Source of the DNA: Pseudomonas fulva
GTDB lineage: Bacteria; Pseudomonadota; Gammaproteobacteria; Pseudomonadales; Pseudomonadaceae
Length of the DNA: 64,000 nucleotides
Direction: 5' to 3'
NCBI RefSeq assembly: GCF_023517795.1
Contig: NZ_CP082928.1
Span: 1,302,001-1,366,000, forward strand
In this document: positions 63,454 through 64,000 of the stretch, in pieces
Layout: every line of letters begins with the position of its first letter
Numbering within the stretch: the first letter of the stretch is position 1
Translations under genes and position numbers: made by a program
Notes under the pieces: generated by a model
What the model was told of the DNA's origin: nothing
The model's input: only the letters and a program-made list of their open reading frames with translations
The model's database searches: none

Positions 63454-63471
63454 CTGACATTTAAATGTCAG
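63454..63471. promoter_or_regulatory. 18-bp perfect palindrome, candidate RpiR operator
   Basis: CTGACATTTAAATGTCAG is a perfect palindrome 29 nt upstream of the rpiR-type start and 184 nt upstream of the binding-protein start. Its placement between divergent genes strongly suggests an operator. The downstream GGAATAAATATACT may belong to a promoter. Confidence 0.65.
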
Positions 63472-63654
63472 GATATTGATCTTTGGAATAAATATACTCT
63501 ACTCTCCAGCCGTAACGCAAAGAGCCGCCGATTGGCCGTTGCCTGGGTGAAGAGAGCCGCCAGAAGCCTTCCGCCCCGCAGTCGACGCTCGCGCTTCCTG
63601 CCGCAATAAGCAAGTGCCGCGCCCGGCGCGGCCCTAACAGTGGAGAACAGGAAT

Positions 63655-64000
63655 ATGCTCACATCGCGTCATATCGCCCTGTGTGTCGCTCTCGGCAGCA
63701 GCTTCGTCACCGGTGCCGTCCAGGCCGCCGAAACACTGCGTCTGTACAACTGGGGCGACTACATCAATCCCGAGGTACTGACCCGCTTCACCGCCGAGAC
63801 CGGCATCCAGGTGTCGCTCGACACCTACGGCAGCAACGAGGAGATGCTCGCCAAGCTGCAGGCCGGCGCCCGCGGCTACGACATCGTTTTCCCCTCGGTG
63901 CACATGCACGACACCATGGCCGCCCTTGGTCTGTTGGAGAAGACCGACATCAACCAGGATGCCGCCTTCGCCAACATCGACCCGGCCTTTCTGCGCGCCA
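63655..64000 (+). CDS. Polyamine-type (PotF/SpuD-like) ABC substrate-binding protein, truncated by window edge
   Basis: The first 115 codons are present. The signal peptide (MLTSRHIALCVALGSSFVTGAVQA) is followed by AETLRLYNWGDYINPEVLTR, ETGIQVSLDTYGSNEEMLAK and ARGYDIVFPSVHMHDTM. LYNWxDYI and YDIVxPS are the hallmarks of putrescine/spermidine-binding proteins. With the divergent RpiR gene and the nearby monooxygenase/Rid/M20 cluster it suggests uptake of a polyamine-like or acylated amine substrate. Permease and ATPase genes would lie to the right of the window. Confidence 0.85.
   Translation, partial: MLTSRHIALCVALGSSFVTGAVQAAETLRLYNWGDYINPEVLTRFTAETGIQVSLDTYGSNEEMLAKLQAGARGYDIVFPSVHMHDTMAALGLLEKTDINQDAAFANIDPAFLRA

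Overview
The window is Pseudomonas chromosome (high GC). Protein families, start-site style, REP-type repeats and gene order point to a Pseudomonas other than P. aeruginosa. Several blocks keep an order I recall from P. aeruginosa PAO1 (mag operon, roxSR, the dpp/mdpA/psdR locus, rtc genes, ettA, morA, glyA). That synteny comes from memory, not from a search.

Layout. 0-2.8 kb: minus-strand mag (yfa-like) genes, cut at the left edge. 3-6.5 kb: a phosphonate-type ABC importer (phnD-C-E-E) without C-P lyase genes. 6.6-9.6 kb: an AEC transporter and the roxSR redox two-component pair. 10-22.9 kb: dipeptide uptake, with three DppA-like binding proteins, DppBCDF, an M24 dipeptidase and the XRE-cupin regulator PsdR. 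This block carries two inverted copies of a ~170-bp MITE-like element and candidate PsdR operators. 23-27.8 kb: a Fur-box-preceded PepSY/flavin reductase, a small unknown protein and gdhA. 28-34.5 kb: an RNA-repair locus (yiiX-like, rtcR, sigma-54 promoter, a leader with tRNA-like modules, rtcB, unknown gene, rlaP-type nucleotidyltransferase, rtcA). 34.7-42.4 kb: ettA, morA (c-di-GMP) and glyA, followed by a 114-bp tandem array of paired REP elements. 43-49 kb: two small lipoproteins, a hybrid kinase with a convergent LuxR-type regulator, and egtBD for ergothioneine.

49.2-56.9 kb is the accessory part. It holds a BRO-N/XRE divergent pair, an AT-rich STAND-type ATPase with a C-terminal HEPN-like RNase motif, a NERD nuclease-like protein, and a PAAR-led cluster. 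The PAAR cluster has a candidate effector with a caspase-like His/Cys pair, an exported unknown protein and a CHAP amidase-like protein. The region ends at a tRNA-Ile2(CAU) gene whose 3' end faces it. 57-64 kb: a GGDEF protein, then an uncharacterised catabolic cluster (flavin monooxygenase, Rid protein, DUF1028, M20 deacylase) beside an RpiR regulator, with an 18-bp perfect palindrome before a truncated polyamine-type binding protein.

The most interesting items are the tRNA-like rtcB leader, the STAND-HEPN/NERD defence candidate, the PAAR-linked His/Cys effector candidate, and the repeats that have entered regulatory regions of dpp, mdpA and roxS.
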